Source of the DNA: Candidatus Hydrogenedentota bacterium
Lineage (GTDB): Bacteria; Hydrogenedentota; Hydrogenedentia; Hydrogenedentales; JAGMZX01
Assembly (NCBI GenBank): GCA_029556545.1
Contig: JAKQEQ010000076.1
Span: 1 to 64,000, forward strand
Length of the DNA: 64,000 nt
Direction: 5' to 3'
In this document: positions 45,414 to 53,555 of the stretch, piece after piece
Layout: the number at the start of each line of letters is the position of its first letter
How positions within the stretch are numbered: position 1 is the first letter of the stretch
Translations under genes and position numbers: made by a program
The notes under the pieces: model-generated
Databases searched by the model: none
What the model was told of the DNA's origin: nothing
The model's input: only the letters and a program-made list of their open reading frames with translations

Positions 45414-46523
45414 TCATCGGGGAACAATCGCGCGGAAGCGCTCGGGTTCGCGCCACGTCTCGATGCGGAGCTTCGGGAAGCGCCCGCGCAGGTATGCCGC
45501 GATGGCGGGCACGATGCAGGCTTCCGTGCCCGCGTGGCCCGCGTCGATGACGGCGAGGTCCCGCGCCGCCGCCGCGCACACTTGGTGGTAGTTCACGTCG
45601 CCGGTTACGTACACGTCGACGTCGGGCGGAACGGCCTCGATCTCGCCGCCGCCCGCCCCGCCGAGCACGGCGACCTCGCGCACGCGCCGGGACGCCTTAC
45701 CGGCTACGCGGACGTGCGCTAGGCCCAGCACCTGCCGCACGAACCCGGCGAAGTCGTCGAGTTTCATCGGCCGTTCGAGTTCGCCGCGCGCGCCGAGTCC
45801 GACGGCGGGATCGCGGTTTTCGAGCATAACCGCGTCGTAAGCCACCTCTTCGTAGGGATGCGCCGCCCGCAACGCGCGCAGCACGTCCTCGAGCCGGGCT
45901 TTCGGCGCAAGGACCTCGAACCGCATCTCGGGTTCTTCATTGACCCGGCGCTTCTTGCCGCTGAACGGGTTCGCCTTGTCGCCGGGCAGGAACGTGCCCG
46001 TGCCGGGCGCGCTGAACGAGCAGTGGGTATAGTCCCCGATGACGCCCGCGCCCGCCCCGCACACGGCGTCGCGCACCTGCCGCAGGTGGGATTCCGGCAC
46101 GAAAGTGACGAGCTTGACCTGGGCGGCCTGCGGCGCGGATTTCAGGGGGCGTACTCGTCGCAGCCCGAGGCGTTCCGCCAGGACATGGCTGACGCCGCCG
46201 GGGACGACGTCCAGATTCGTGTGCGCGGAAAACGCCGCGATGCCCGCCCGGGCGATGTCGAGGCAGAGGCGCGCGTGCGGGTGGTCCGCGCGCAAGTGTT
46301 TCAGCGGCTTCCAGATCAGCGGATGGTGCGAGACGATGAGTTGCGCGCGCTTCTTCCGGGCCTGATCGAACGCCTCGCGGCACACGGTGAGACATACCAG
46401 CACCCGCAAGACGGCGGCGTCCGGATCGCCGATGCTCAAACCGGCCCGGTCCCAGTCATACGCGAGCCCCGGCGGCGCCCAGGCGTCCATTGCGTCCATG
46501 ATCGCGCGGACCGTTACAGGCAT
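45414..46523 (-). CDS. Nif3-like dinuclear metal centre protein (DUF34/YbgI)
   Basis: It is a 369-aa member of the Nif3/DUF34 family, hexameric toroids with a two-metal site. The ligands are visible: LIVSHHPLIWKPL near residue 65, AAFSAHTNLDVVPGGV, and the C-terminal DAGHAGTEACIVPAIA. A PII-like insert domain occupies residues 130-250 (VKLVTFVPESHLRQVRDAV ... AAHPYEEVAYDAVML), as in the long bacterial form. The family's reaction is not firmly known; GTP cyclohydrolase-type or damage-repair roles have been proposed. The start is at 46523 (46538 also possible). It is 60 bases downstream of the MEMO gene. Confidence 0.92.
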   Translation of the reverse strand: MPVTVRAIMDAMDAWAPPGLAYDWDRAGLSIGDPDAAVLRVLVCLTVCREAFDQARKKRAQLIVSHHPLIWKPLKHLRADHPHARLCLDIARAGIAAFSAHTNLDVVPGGVSHVLAERLGLRRVRPLKSAPQAAQVKLVTFVPESHLRQVRDAVCGAGAGVIGDYTHCSFSAPGTGTFLPGDKANPFSGKKRRVNEEPEMRFEVLAPKARLEDVLRALRAAHPYEEVAYDAVMLENRDPAVGLGARGELERPMKLDDFAGFVRQVLGLAHVRVAGKASRRVREVAVLGGAGGGEIEAVPPDVDVYVTGDVNYHQVCAAAARDLAVIDAGHAGTEACIVPAIAAYLRGRFPKLRIETWREPERFRAIVPR

Positions 46524-46583
46524 TGGCGGTTCCTCCACGGATGAACAGGGTTCGGTGAAATCGTTCTCGGCGTTTGTCGCCGC

Positions 46584-47399
46584 CTACGCCGCCGTCTCCA
46601 TCGAAATCGCGCCGTAGCCCACCACGCGATGATAGTCGCCCGAGGCGTCGGCGCTGGTCCGGTAGTCCAGCAGCCGCCACGCGGCGGCGGCGCGGGCCAG
46701 TGCGTACGCCATCGTCGCGACGACGGCGGGCGCGCCGCACATCGCATAGCGATCCTCGCGGAAGCCGCGGCACATGGTTTCGCAATCCTGCTCGAGTACG
46801 GCGTCCAAGGTGGCCTTGTCGAGTCGGTTGGCCGCTTCCTGCGGATAGTAATGCGAGAGATCCGTCGAGGCCACCACGAGGTCCGAGGAATCGAGCATCG
46901 CGGCGAGCCGCCGCCCGAACGTGATGTGCGTATCGTCGGCGTCCGACCCGAAGAGCACGGGCACGATGGGGACCGTGCCGAACACGGCGTGGACGAACGG
47001 GAGTTGGACTTCGAGGCTGTGCTCCGCGTAGTGCGCCTCCTCGGAATCCGACGCGCCGGTTCCCGCCAGTTCCGCGGCGAACGTTTCGTCAATCGGAAAA
47101 TCCGCGACCGGCGTCTCGAAGACCCCTTGCGTGAAGACGGACGGGCCCTCGAAATGATAACGGTGCGACCGGCCAAGGAGGACGACGCGTGTCGGGCATT
47201 TGCCCCGCGCCCGCGCATAACTGAAACCCGCCGTGGCGCCGCTATACATGTAGCCCGCGTGCGGAACCACGAGCGCCCGGACCTGCTCGCCCGCGGGCGA
47301 GACCTGCGCCGCCTTGAGGCACTGGTCGACCTCGCGCCGTAAGGCCCCCGCGTCCGCCGGGTAGAACATCCCCGCGACCATGGCGTGTCGAATGCTCAT
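46584..47399 (-). CDS. MEMO family protein (AmmeMemoRadiSam system protein B)
   Basis: It is 271 aa. The MEMO fold, related to class III dioxygenases, has its characteristic His and Cys residues in RALVVPHAGYMYSGATAGF, VVLLGRSHRYHFEGP, AEHSLEVQLPFVHAVFG and VASTDLSHYYP. In many bacteria and archaea it is encoded with an AMMECR1 domain and a radical SAM protein; neither is in this window. The reaction is unknown. The gene is on the same strand as Nif3, 60 bases upstream, so they may share a transcript. Confidence 0.93.
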   Translation of the reverse strand: MSIRHAMVAGMFYPADAGALRREVDQCLKAAQVSPAGEQVRALVVPHAGYMYSGATAGFSYARARGKCPTRVVLLGRSHRYHFEGPSVFTQGVFETPVADFPIDETFAAELAGTGASDSEEAHYAEHSLEVQLPFVHAVFGTVPIVPVLFGSDADDTHITFGRRLAAMLDSSDLVVASTDLSHYYPQEAANRLDKATLDAVLEQDCETMCRGFREDRYAMCGAPAVVATMAYALARAAAAWRLLDYRTSADASGDYHRVVGYGAISMETAA

Positions 47400-47565
47400 G
47401 CTTACAGTCTAGCAGGGGCGACCCCGGACGTCAAAGGGAAAATGGGGAAACAGGTCCCGATTCGTCCGTGCTCGTCCATATCCCTCCGCGGCATGCAGGT
47501 TCCGCATTGCATTTCCGCAAATGGCCTCGTTATGCTCCCGCCGTTACGTCCGCGAGGTCTTCGTC

Positions 47566-48327
47566 ATGATCACCATACTCTCCTGGAACGTCAACGGCTT
47601 GCGCGCCGTGCTGCAAAACGGTTTTCTGCCGTGGGTCGAGAAGACGCGGCCGGATATCCTCTGCCTGCAGGAGACGCGGGTGCGCCCCGAGGAATTGCCG
47701 GAAGCCGCGCGCGCGCCGAAGGGCTACACGTCGTTATGGTTCCCCGCGCGCAAGCCGGGATACAGCGGCGTGGCGCTGTATACACGGACTGAGCCACTCT
47801 CGGTCGCGTCTATGGGGGTCGCGGAGTTCGACGAGGAAGGGCGGCTACAGGTCGTCGAATTCAAGGGTTTCACGATTCTCAACGGGTATTGGCCGAACAG
47901 CCAGGATGAGCGCAAGCGCCTTGACTACAAACTGCGGTATTGCCGCGCGATCACGCGCGTGGCGAACAAACTGGTTCGCGCGGGCCACAATGTCGTTTTG
48001 TGCGGCGATCTCAATATCGCCCACACGGAGATAGACTTGGCCCGCCCCAAGGAAAACGAGAACAGCGCGGGCTATTACATCGAGGAGCGCCAGGCCATGA
48101 CGCGCTTTCTCAAGAACGGCTACGTCGATACCTTCCGCCACTTCTGCAAGGAGCCCGGCCATTACACGTGGTGGTCGTACCGAACGCGCGCCCGGGAACG
48201 CAATATCGGATGGCGGCTCGATTATCACTGCGTCAACGAGGACTTCCTGCAGCGCGTCGCGCGTTCGTGGATGCTGTCGGACGTGATGGGTTCGGACCAT
48301 TGCCCCGTGGGTCTTCAACTGAGGTGA
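47566..48327 (+). CDS. xthA: Exodeoxyribonuclease III (AP endonuclease)
   Basis: The enzyme cuts the backbone at abasic sites, 3' to 5' exonuclease with Mg. At 253 aa it spans the full endonuclease/exonuclease/phosphatase fold: ILSWNVNGLRAVLQNGFLPW, Glu in CLQETRVRPEEL, the GYSGVALYTRTEPLSV strand, VVLCGDLNIAHTEIDL, and catalytic Asp/His in GSDHCPVGLQL. The Trp and hydrophobic residues for abasic-site binding are in GWRLDYHCVN. It stands 7 bases before the adenosyltransferase-like gene, so an operon is likely, although their roles are not related. Confidence 0.94.
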   Translation: MITILSWNVNGLRAVLQNGFLPWVEKTRPDILCLQETRVRPEELPEAARAPKGYTSLWFPARKPGYSGVALYTRTEPLSVASMGVAEFDEEGRLQVVEFKGFTILNGYWPNSQDERKRLDYKLRYCRAITRVANKLVRAGHNVVLCGDLNIAHTEIDLARPKENENSAGYYIEERQAMTRFLKNGYVDTFRHFCKEPGHYTWWSYRTRARERNIGWRLDYHCVNEDFLQRVARSWMLSDVMGSDHCPVGLQLR

Positions 48328-48334
48328 CGCCGAC

Positions 48335-48916
48335 ATGAAATCGCGGGTGACAACGAAACAGGGCGACGACGGCACAAGCCGCACGCTCGCCGGGGAAGTG
48401 CTTCCCAAGAGTCATGTCCTTTTCGAATGCTGCGGGTGGATCGACAGCCTCCGCGCTCATACCGCGCTGCTGCGGCTCGAACTTATCGAGCAACAACCCG
48501 AGGAATTCGAGGACCTGAGCCAGTTTCTCCTATGGGTGATGCACGCGTACTTTCTCATCGGCACGGCCTGTAACGACCCCTTGCGCACCCATCCCGAGTA
48601 TCGGAAAGGGGAGATTGGGCCGGATCACTTGCGGCGACTCGAAGAGGAACAAGAGCGCCTTGAGGCATCGCTTCGGTTGCCGAAGGCGTTTGTCGTGTCC
48701 GCGACCAACCGGCCGGCGGCACTGGCCGACCTCACCGCGACCGTCGCGCGGGCGCTGGAGCGGCAGGTCGTGCGCCTGAAGGAGGCGGAGCCGGGATTCG
48801 AGGCGGCCCATATCCTCGCCTTCGTGAACCGCCTGAGCGACTACTTCTACGTGCTGGCGCGGTATCTCGAGGAAGGCCGGCATCATGCGGTAAATTATGG
48901 CGTGCTCGAAGGTTGA
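48335..48916 (+). CDS. PduO-type cob(I)alamin adenosyltransferase-like protein, divergent
   Basis: PduO enzymes transfer adenosyl from ATP to cob(I)alamin. Motif 1 is TKQGDDGTSRTLAGEVLPK (consensus TxxGDxGxTxLxxG) near the N-terminus, and motif 3 is NRLSDYFYVLARYLEEG near residue 170. Motif 2, usually SAHLHVARTVCRRAER, is only loosely matched by LADLTATVARALERQVV, so the catalytic Arg pair is altered. It is 193 aa, family-like. The protein may have a modified or lost activity, or bind another corrinoid. The tight link to xthA is a shared transcript rather than a pathway. Confidence 0.72.
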   Translation: MKSRVTTKQGDDGTSRTLAGEVLPKSHVLFECCGWIDSLRAHTALLRLELIEQQPEEFEDLSQFLLWVMHAYFLIGTACNDPLRTHPEYRKGEIGPDHLRRLEEEQERLEASLRLPKAFVVSATNRPAALADLTATVARALERQVVRLKEAEPGFEAAHILAFVNRLSDYFYVLARYLEEGRHHAVNYGVLEG

Positions 48917-48937
48917 ACGCGTTACCGCGACCGCGCC

Positions 48938-49681
48938 TCAGGTTTCGCCGCACACCGCGCAGTCGCGCCGGCGCGCGAGCGGCAGCGTCCGCATGCGCAT
49001 CGTGCGCGTGTCGTAATAGAGCATCTTCCCCGCTAGCGACGGTCCCATACCCGAGAGCAGCTTGATGCCCTCCATGACGGCGATCGCGGCCGCGAGGCAC
49101 GGTACCGCGCCGAACACGGGGAACTGCCGCTTCCAGCCGGGGGGGCTTTCCGGGTAGATGCACGCGAGGCACGGCGTCTCGCCGGGGATGATCAGCGTGA
49201 CCTGCCCCTCCATCTCGAACATCGCGGCGTCCACCAGCGGCTTTCTATGCGCGACGCAGGCGCGATTCATCGCGAATCGTTCTTGGAACAGGGGCGCGCA
49301 GTCGAACACGATGTCCACGCCCGCCACAAGCGCGTCGGCGTTGGCGTCGCTGATATTTTCGGGCAGGGCCTCGATTTCGAGCCTCGGGTTGAACGCCTTG
49401 AGTCGCTGGACCGCTGACTCGATGCGCGGTTTGCCGATCCAGTCGTGGGTCATGAGGACTTGCCGGTTGAGATCGCTGGGGCGCAGGTCGCCGCCGTGGG
49501 CCAATACCAGTCTGCCGATGCCGGCCGCCGCCAGTTCGAGCGCCACCGGGCCGCCGAGGCCGCCGACACGTGAGACGAGCGCGCTCGCGTTCTTGAGGCG
49601 CGTCTGCCCGTCCTCGCCAAACCCGCGCACCCATAGCTGCCATTCGTAGACGGCCTTTTCCTCGTCCGTGAGGGGAATCAC
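48938..49681 (-). CDS. HesA/MoeB/ThiF family adenylyltransferase
   Basis: It is 247 aa. The ATP-binding loop is GLGGPVALELAAAGIGRL, with the DLNRQVL Arg and the GKPRIESAVQRLKAF Lys after it. Two CxxC pairs bind structural zinc: CLAC and the C-terminal CAVC. The segment between (QFPVFGAVPCLAAAIA) differs from the MoeB thioester-Cys loop, so the catalytic Cys is not evident. These E1-like enzymes activate the C-terminal Gly-Gly of ThiS/MoaD-type proteins. The MoaD-like gene lies 3 bases upstream and a second E1-like gene just beyond it. Confidence 0.87.
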   Translation of the reverse strand: MIPLTDEEKAVYEWQLWVRGFGEDGQTRLKNASALVSRVGGLGGPVALELAAAGIGRLVLAHGGDLRPSDLNRQVLMTHDWIGKPRIESAVQRLKAFNPRLEIEALPENISDANADALVAGVDIVFDCAPLFQERFAMNRACVAHRKPLVDAAMFEMEGQVTLIIPGETPCLACIYPESPPGWKRQFPVFGAVPCLAAAIAVMEGIKLLSGMGPSLAGKMLYYDTRTMRMRTLPLARRRDCAVCGET

Positions 49682-49684
49682 GCT

Positions 49685-49963
49685 TCATCCTCCCGCGATG
49701 GCGGTCAACAACGTAACCTGATCGCCTTCGCGCAGTCTCGGCGCGCTGGCCTTGTCGATCGGGATGTCATTGTGAAGCACCATCAGCGACGGGCGCAACG
49801 CACCCTGCGCATCGAGCACGATGGCCCGGAACGCTTCGTCGTATCCCGCCGCGACCTGCATCACGACATCGCGCACCGTCGCGCCTTCCCCAACCTCGAT
49901 CGACACACTGTCACGCGCCGCGAGGTGTCGCAATTGACCCAGCAAGTGAACCGTTATCCGCAT
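49685..49963 (-). CDS. MoaD/ThiS-like ubiquitin-fold sulfur carrier
   Basis: The 92-aa protein ends in LLTAIAGG, the Gly-Gly tail that is adenylated and then thiocarboxylated. The beta-grasp pattern is ITVHLLGQLRHLAARDSVSI, then VLHNDIPIDKASAPRLREGD. Length fits a MoaD rather than ThiS (66-70 aa). It is flanked by two E1-like genes. It probably donates sulfur for molybdopterin-type or tungsten cofactors, thiamine, or a less known product. No moaE is seen nearby. The target is undetermined. Confidence 0.88.
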   Translation of the reverse strand: MRITVHLLGQLRHLAARDSVSIEVGEGATVRDVVMQVAAGYDEAFRAIVLDAQGALRPSLMVLHNDIPIDKASAPRLREGDQVTLLTAIAGG

Positions 49964-49988
49964 GATGTCGCATCACTCCATTGCATCG

Positions 49989-50810
49989 TTAAGCCTCCGG
50001 GTCCTCGCCGAGCAACAATCGCAGGACGGCGTTGGCCTGATGGTGCGCGGCGACTCCGACGCGCGGCGCCATGAGGCCCGTGCCGGGGGCTGCCGCGGTG
50101 ACCAGGTCGCCGACCACCACGAGCGCGCGCCCGACCTTGCGCGTCGTGACCGTGTTGCTCGGCATGTGGCCGGCGAGGCCGGTCGCCACCACGAGCGGCA
50201 CGCCGGGCCGCGCCTTGCAGAAACTCTCGACGAGCATGGCCTTCTGGTCCGCCGCGTCGAATGCTTCGACCATGACGTCCACGTCGGCGAAGATTTCCGG
50301 CACGTTCTCCTTCGTCAAACGCACGGCGTGAGTCTCGATATTCACGTGGGGATTCACCCGTTCGAGGTTCGCGCGCAGGGCGTCCGTCTTGAGCAACCCG
50401 ATTTGATCGATGAAATACTGCTGCCGATTCAGATTGCTCGGCTCGACCACGTCGAAATCGGCCAGGACCAGCCGTCCCACGCCGATGCGCGCGAGCGCAA
50501 TCGCGATGGCCGAACCCAGTCCGCCAAGGCCCGCGATGCCCACGGCGGACCGCTTCAGCACGGCGTGTACGCCGGGCGTATGGCGCGCGGCCATGAGCGC
50601 CTCGAGTTCCTCTCTGCCCGGGACCTCGCCGCGCTTGATGAAGACCACGTCGTCGCCGGCCGTGAGCGCGCGGTCCTGGGGCATGGGCGCGCCGTTCAGG
50701 ACCACCACGTCCGCGTCGGGCTTATGCCGCTCCCGAAGCTGGTGCAGGGTCGTGCCCGCGTCAATTTCGACGGGGCGCTCCGCGAGTTTGATTACGATGC
50801 GGTCCGCCAT
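49989..50810 (-). CDS. ThiF-family protein with N-terminal ThiS-like domain
   Basis: The start at 50810 gives 273 aa. Residues 1-60 (IVIKLAERPVEIDAGTTLHQ, and VVVLNGAPMPQDRALTAGDD) form a ThiS-like beta-grasp domain without a Gly-Gly tail, as in the ThiF-N type of Clostridium-like proteins. From about 75, GIAGLGGLGSAIAIALARIG is the nucleotide loop, and LNRQQYFIDQIGLLKTDAL carries the Arg/Lys pair. No CxxC zinc pairs are seen. It adenylates a small carrier protein, probably the adjacent MoaD-like one. It forms one operon with that gene and the HesA/MoeB-like gene. Confidence 0.87.
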   Translation of the reverse strand: MADRIVIKLAERPVEIDAGTTLHQLRERHKPDADVVVLNGAPMPQDRALTAGDDVVFIKRGEVPGREELEALMAARHTPGVHAVLKRSAVGIAGLGGLGSAIAIALARIGVGRLVLADFDVVEPSNLNRQQYFIDQIGLLKTDALRANLERVNPHVNIETHAVRLTKENVPEIFADVDVMVEAFDAADQKAMLVESFCKARPGVPLVVATGLAGHMPSNTVTTRKVGRALVVVGDLVTAAAPGTGLMAPRVGVAAHHQANAVLRLLLGEDPEA

Positions 50811-50941
50811 CGTTCCGCGTCTCCCAGGGCCGCGTTTCTCCGTGATGCTTCCCGTATTGTATAAAGTGGCACGAGTGTACGCCACCAGGAACCCCGGTCG
50901 CGCAACCACGCGCACGCGCCGGATAAAAGGAGGGATTCGTC

Positions 50942-51724
50942 ATGGCCAAACCTGTCGTGATCTCCCGGGACGCCGCAATCGCGATCATTACGCTGAACCG
51001 GCCTGAAAGCTATAACGCTTTTGACCGGCCGACTATTCAGGCGCTGGCGGACGCGCTGGCGCGTGTCGTGACGGATGACGCCGTCGAGGCGGTCATCCTC
51101 ACCGGGGCGGGCAAGGCGTTCTGCGCGGGCGGCAACCTGAAGGCCATTCTCGGGCTGCCCGAGGGGCCCCGCGCCGGGTTTCACGCCATGGCCCCGGTGT
51201 TCCATCTCGCAATCACGGAAATGCGCCGCACGCCGAAGCCGGTCATCGCGGCGATCAACGGCGTGGCCGCGGGCGGCGGCTTCTCGTTGGCGCTTGCCGC
51301 CGATTTCCGGGTTATGGCGCGGTCCGCCACGCTGCGCTGCGCGTATGCGGCGGCGGGCTTGTGCCCGGACGGCGGCGGCACGTTCACGCTGCCGCGCCTG
51401 GTCGGGGCGGCCAAGGCCCTCGAGATCATGGCGCTTGATGAAACGATCACGGCGGCGCGCGCCCTCGAACTGGGCCTCATAACCCGGATTGCGGAGGATG
51501 ACCGGGTACTGGAGGAGGCGAAGGCGCTGGCCGGAGACCTGGCCGGGCGGTCGCTGCACGCCTTCGGCTGGACCAAGCGGCTGTTGCACGATGCCTTCAG
51601 CAATACCCTCGAGCACCACCTCGAATTGGAGCGCCAGGGCATCGCGGCGTGCGGCGGCCACCCGGACGGCATCGAGGGGTTGACCGCGTTCGCCGAAAAG
51701 CGGCGTCCGCGATTCCGGGCATAG
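50942..51724 (+). CDS. Enoyl-CoA hydratase/isomerase family protein
   Basis: It is 260 aa, crotonase fold. The oxyanion-hole segments are AFCAGGNLKAI and NGVAAGGGFSLALAADFRV. The active loop is AAAGLCPDGGGTFTLPRLVG with an Asp in place of the first catalytic Glu, like PaaG-type isomerases. The start follows a GGAG site and the reading is clean. The CoA substrate and pathway are unknown, since no other acyl-CoA genes are adjacent. The permease gene downstream starts 55 bases later. Confidence 0.9.
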   Translation: MAKPVVISRDAAIAIITLNRPESYNAFDRPTIQALADALARVVTDDAVEAVILTGAGKAFCAGGNLKAILGLPEGPRAGFHAMAPVFHLAITEMRRTPKPVIAAINGVAAGGGFSLALAADFRVMARSATLRCAYAAAGLCPDGGGTFTLPRLVGAAKALEIMALDETITAARALELGLITRIAEDDRVLEEAKALAGDLAGRSLHAFGWTKRLLHDAFSNTLEHHLELERQGIAACGGHPDGIEGLTAFAEKRRPRFRA

Positions 51725-51779
51725 ACGGGGACGCGGATTGACACGGGTTTCACGGATACCGTTCAATACCCGTCGCGAA

Positions 51780-52784
51780 ATGCCAAACGTCAGACAGAGC
51801 TACTATCGCCTCGTGTGGCGCCAGTTTCGGCGGAAGCGGCTGGCCTTGGTGGGGCTTGTCTCCGTATGCGCCATGGGGATCATGGCGCTGGCCGCGCCGT
51901 TTCTGGCGAACGACGTCCCGCTATACATGGTCAAGAACGGAAAATCCTACTGGTTTCCCAACGTTATTACGTACTCGGAACTGACCGCGCAGATGCTTTA
52001 CGCCAATTTCGACCGTTGGGAGCCGGGTCCCGGCGAGTACGCGCTGCGGCCCCCGATTCCCATCTCGCCGCTGCGGCAGGACCCGCGCGCCGAGAAACAG
52101 CCGCCCACTCGTAAGCACTGGCTCGGCACGGACGACCGCGGGCGCGACGTGCTCAGCCGCATGATCTGGGGCGCGCGCGTTTCCATGGCCGTCGGCTTTG
52201 TCGCGGAGGGCATCGCCGTGGTTATCGGGGTGTTGCTCGGCGCGGTGGCGGGCTATTATGGCGGGCGCATCGACGCCATCGTCCTGCGGCTCGTCGAAGT
52301 GATGCTCGTGTTTCCCACGTTCTTCTTCATCATCACCGTGATGGCGTTTCTCGAACCGAGTATCTGGAACATCATGGTGGTGCTCGGCCTGACCGGCTGG
52401 CCCGGGATCGCGCGGCTGGTCCGCGGCGAGTTCCTCAGATTGCGCGAGCAGGACTACGCGATGGCCGCCCGCGCCACCGGCCTCGGCGACCTGCGCATCA
52501 TGGTCCGGCACCTGCTGCCCAACGCGATGGCGCCGATATTTGTCAGCGCCACCTTCGGCGTCGCGGGGGCAATCCTCGTCGAGTCCGGCCTCAGTTTTCT
52601 CGGCTTCGGCGTGCCCCCGCCGACCGCGAGTTGGGGCGAGATACTCAAGCAATCCCAGAGCTACGTCGATTTCGCCTGGTGGCTCGTAGTGTTTCCCGGC
52701 GCGGCCATCTTCATTACTGTCACGGCGTTCAATCTCGTGGGAGACGGCCTCCGCGACGCGATGGATCCCCGCCTCCGCCAGTGA
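51780..52784 (+). CDS. OppC/DppC-type ABC transporter permease, orphan
   Basis: It is 334 aa. After TM1 (ALVGLVSVCAMGIMALAAPF) comes the extended periplasmic loop of OppC proteins, then HWLGTDDRGRDVLSRMIWGA, and five further helices. The EAA-like coupling motif is EQDYAMAARATGLGDLRIMV. It belongs to peptide or oligosaccharide importers. No OppB, ATPase or solute-binding protein is in the window. It may work with partners encoded elsewhere. The start at 51780 is chosen from the ATG; 51738 would add a charged tail. Confidence 0.88.
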   Translation: MPNVRQSYYRLVWRQFRRKRLALVGLVSVCAMGIMALAAPFLANDVPLYMVKNGKSYWFPNVITYSELTAQMLYANFDRWEPGPGEYALRPPIPISPLRQDPRAEKQPPTRKHWLGTDDRGRDVLSRMIWGARVSMAVGFVAEGIAVVIGVLLGAVAGYYGGRIDAIVLRLVEVMLVFPTFFFIITVMAFLEPSIWNIMVVLGLTGWPGIARLVRGEFLRLREQDYAMAARATGLGDLRIMVRHLLPNAMAPIFVSATFGVAGAILVESGLSFLGFGVPPPTASWGEILKQSQSYVDFAWWLVVFPGAAIFITVTAFNLVGDGLRDAMDPRLRQ

Positions 52785-52818
52785 ATTCAGGCTCGCGAAT
52801 CACCTGGTGTAGTCGAGT

Positions 52819-53514
52819 TCACGGCTCTCTTGCCGACTCTTCAGCGGCGGCCGGCGGCGGAACGACAAACGCCGCGGGGTTCAATGTCGGGCCGATCTCG
52901 ATTCCGGTAATCGAGATCGTTACGGCGGCGGCCTCGTCGTTCGCCGCGAACTCGAAACGCAGGGCCAGGCCGGTTTCCTTATCGCAGGACAGTCTCAGCG
53001 GTTGGGCGCGCGACGCCGTGTCTTTCGGCGTGCAGTCGATGTCCCACACTCCGCGGCCCGCGAGTTCCCCATCCTCGACCGCGGTCACTGTGTATTGCGA
53101 TCGCAGCCACTCGAAGAGCAGCGGCCCGCCCGGCGGAGGCGGCGCGTCCTCGAGGCCGGGTTCTGTCTGGATCGCCTGCTTCTCATCCAGCATGGCGCGT
53201 GTGAGATGCAGGGACTCGCCGTCGAAGACAGCCTGTAACGCGGCTTCGATAGCCATGGGCTCCGGGATGCGCAGCGTGAGTTCTTGACGGTACTTGTCCA
53301 TGCCGTCGGCGCGCATGACCGCGACCTGCCCCTCGCCCGACACCAGGATGCCCATGATTTCGGTTTCGAGGCGGATCGCCGCTCGCAGGGTCGTCTGACG
53401 GTTCCACGCCTCGATTGCCTGCACCTCGATATCCGCGAAGACCGGCGCGGAGAAGGCCAGGCGCGCCCCCGAGAACAGGAGCGGCAGCATCCAGATACGG
53501 GATCGGGTCTTCAT
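52819..53514 (-). CDS. LolA-like secreted protein, paralog 3
   Basis: The start at 53514 is chosen (MLPLLFSGARLAFSAPVFA gives a signal peptide); the frame is open to 53559, whose ATGA overlaps the previous gene. The 231-aa protein has the beta-half-barrel pattern of the LolA/LolB fold: AIEAWNRQTTLRAAIRLETE, KYRQELTLRIPEPMAIEAAL, FDGESLHLTRAMLDEKQA, PPPPGGPLLFEWLRSQY, and TGIEIGPTLNPAAFVVPPP. It is the most diverged of three tandem paralogs. No lipid-carrier role is proven. Confidence 0.8.
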   Translation of the reverse strand: MKTRSRIWMLPLLFSGARLAFSAPVFADIEVQAIEAWNRQTTLRAAIRLETEIMGILVSGEGQVAVMRADGMDKYRQELTLRIPEPMAIEAALQAVFDGESLHLTRAMLDEKQAIQTEPGLEDAPPPPGGPLLFEWLRSQYTVTAVEDGELAGRGVWDIDCTPKDTASRAQPLRLSCDKETGLALRFEFAANDEAAAVTISITGIEIGPTLNPAAFVVPPPAAAEESAREP

Positions 53515-53555
53515 GCGATTCGCTCGCGCTGTGCGCGCCGCCCGCTGCTCGATGG

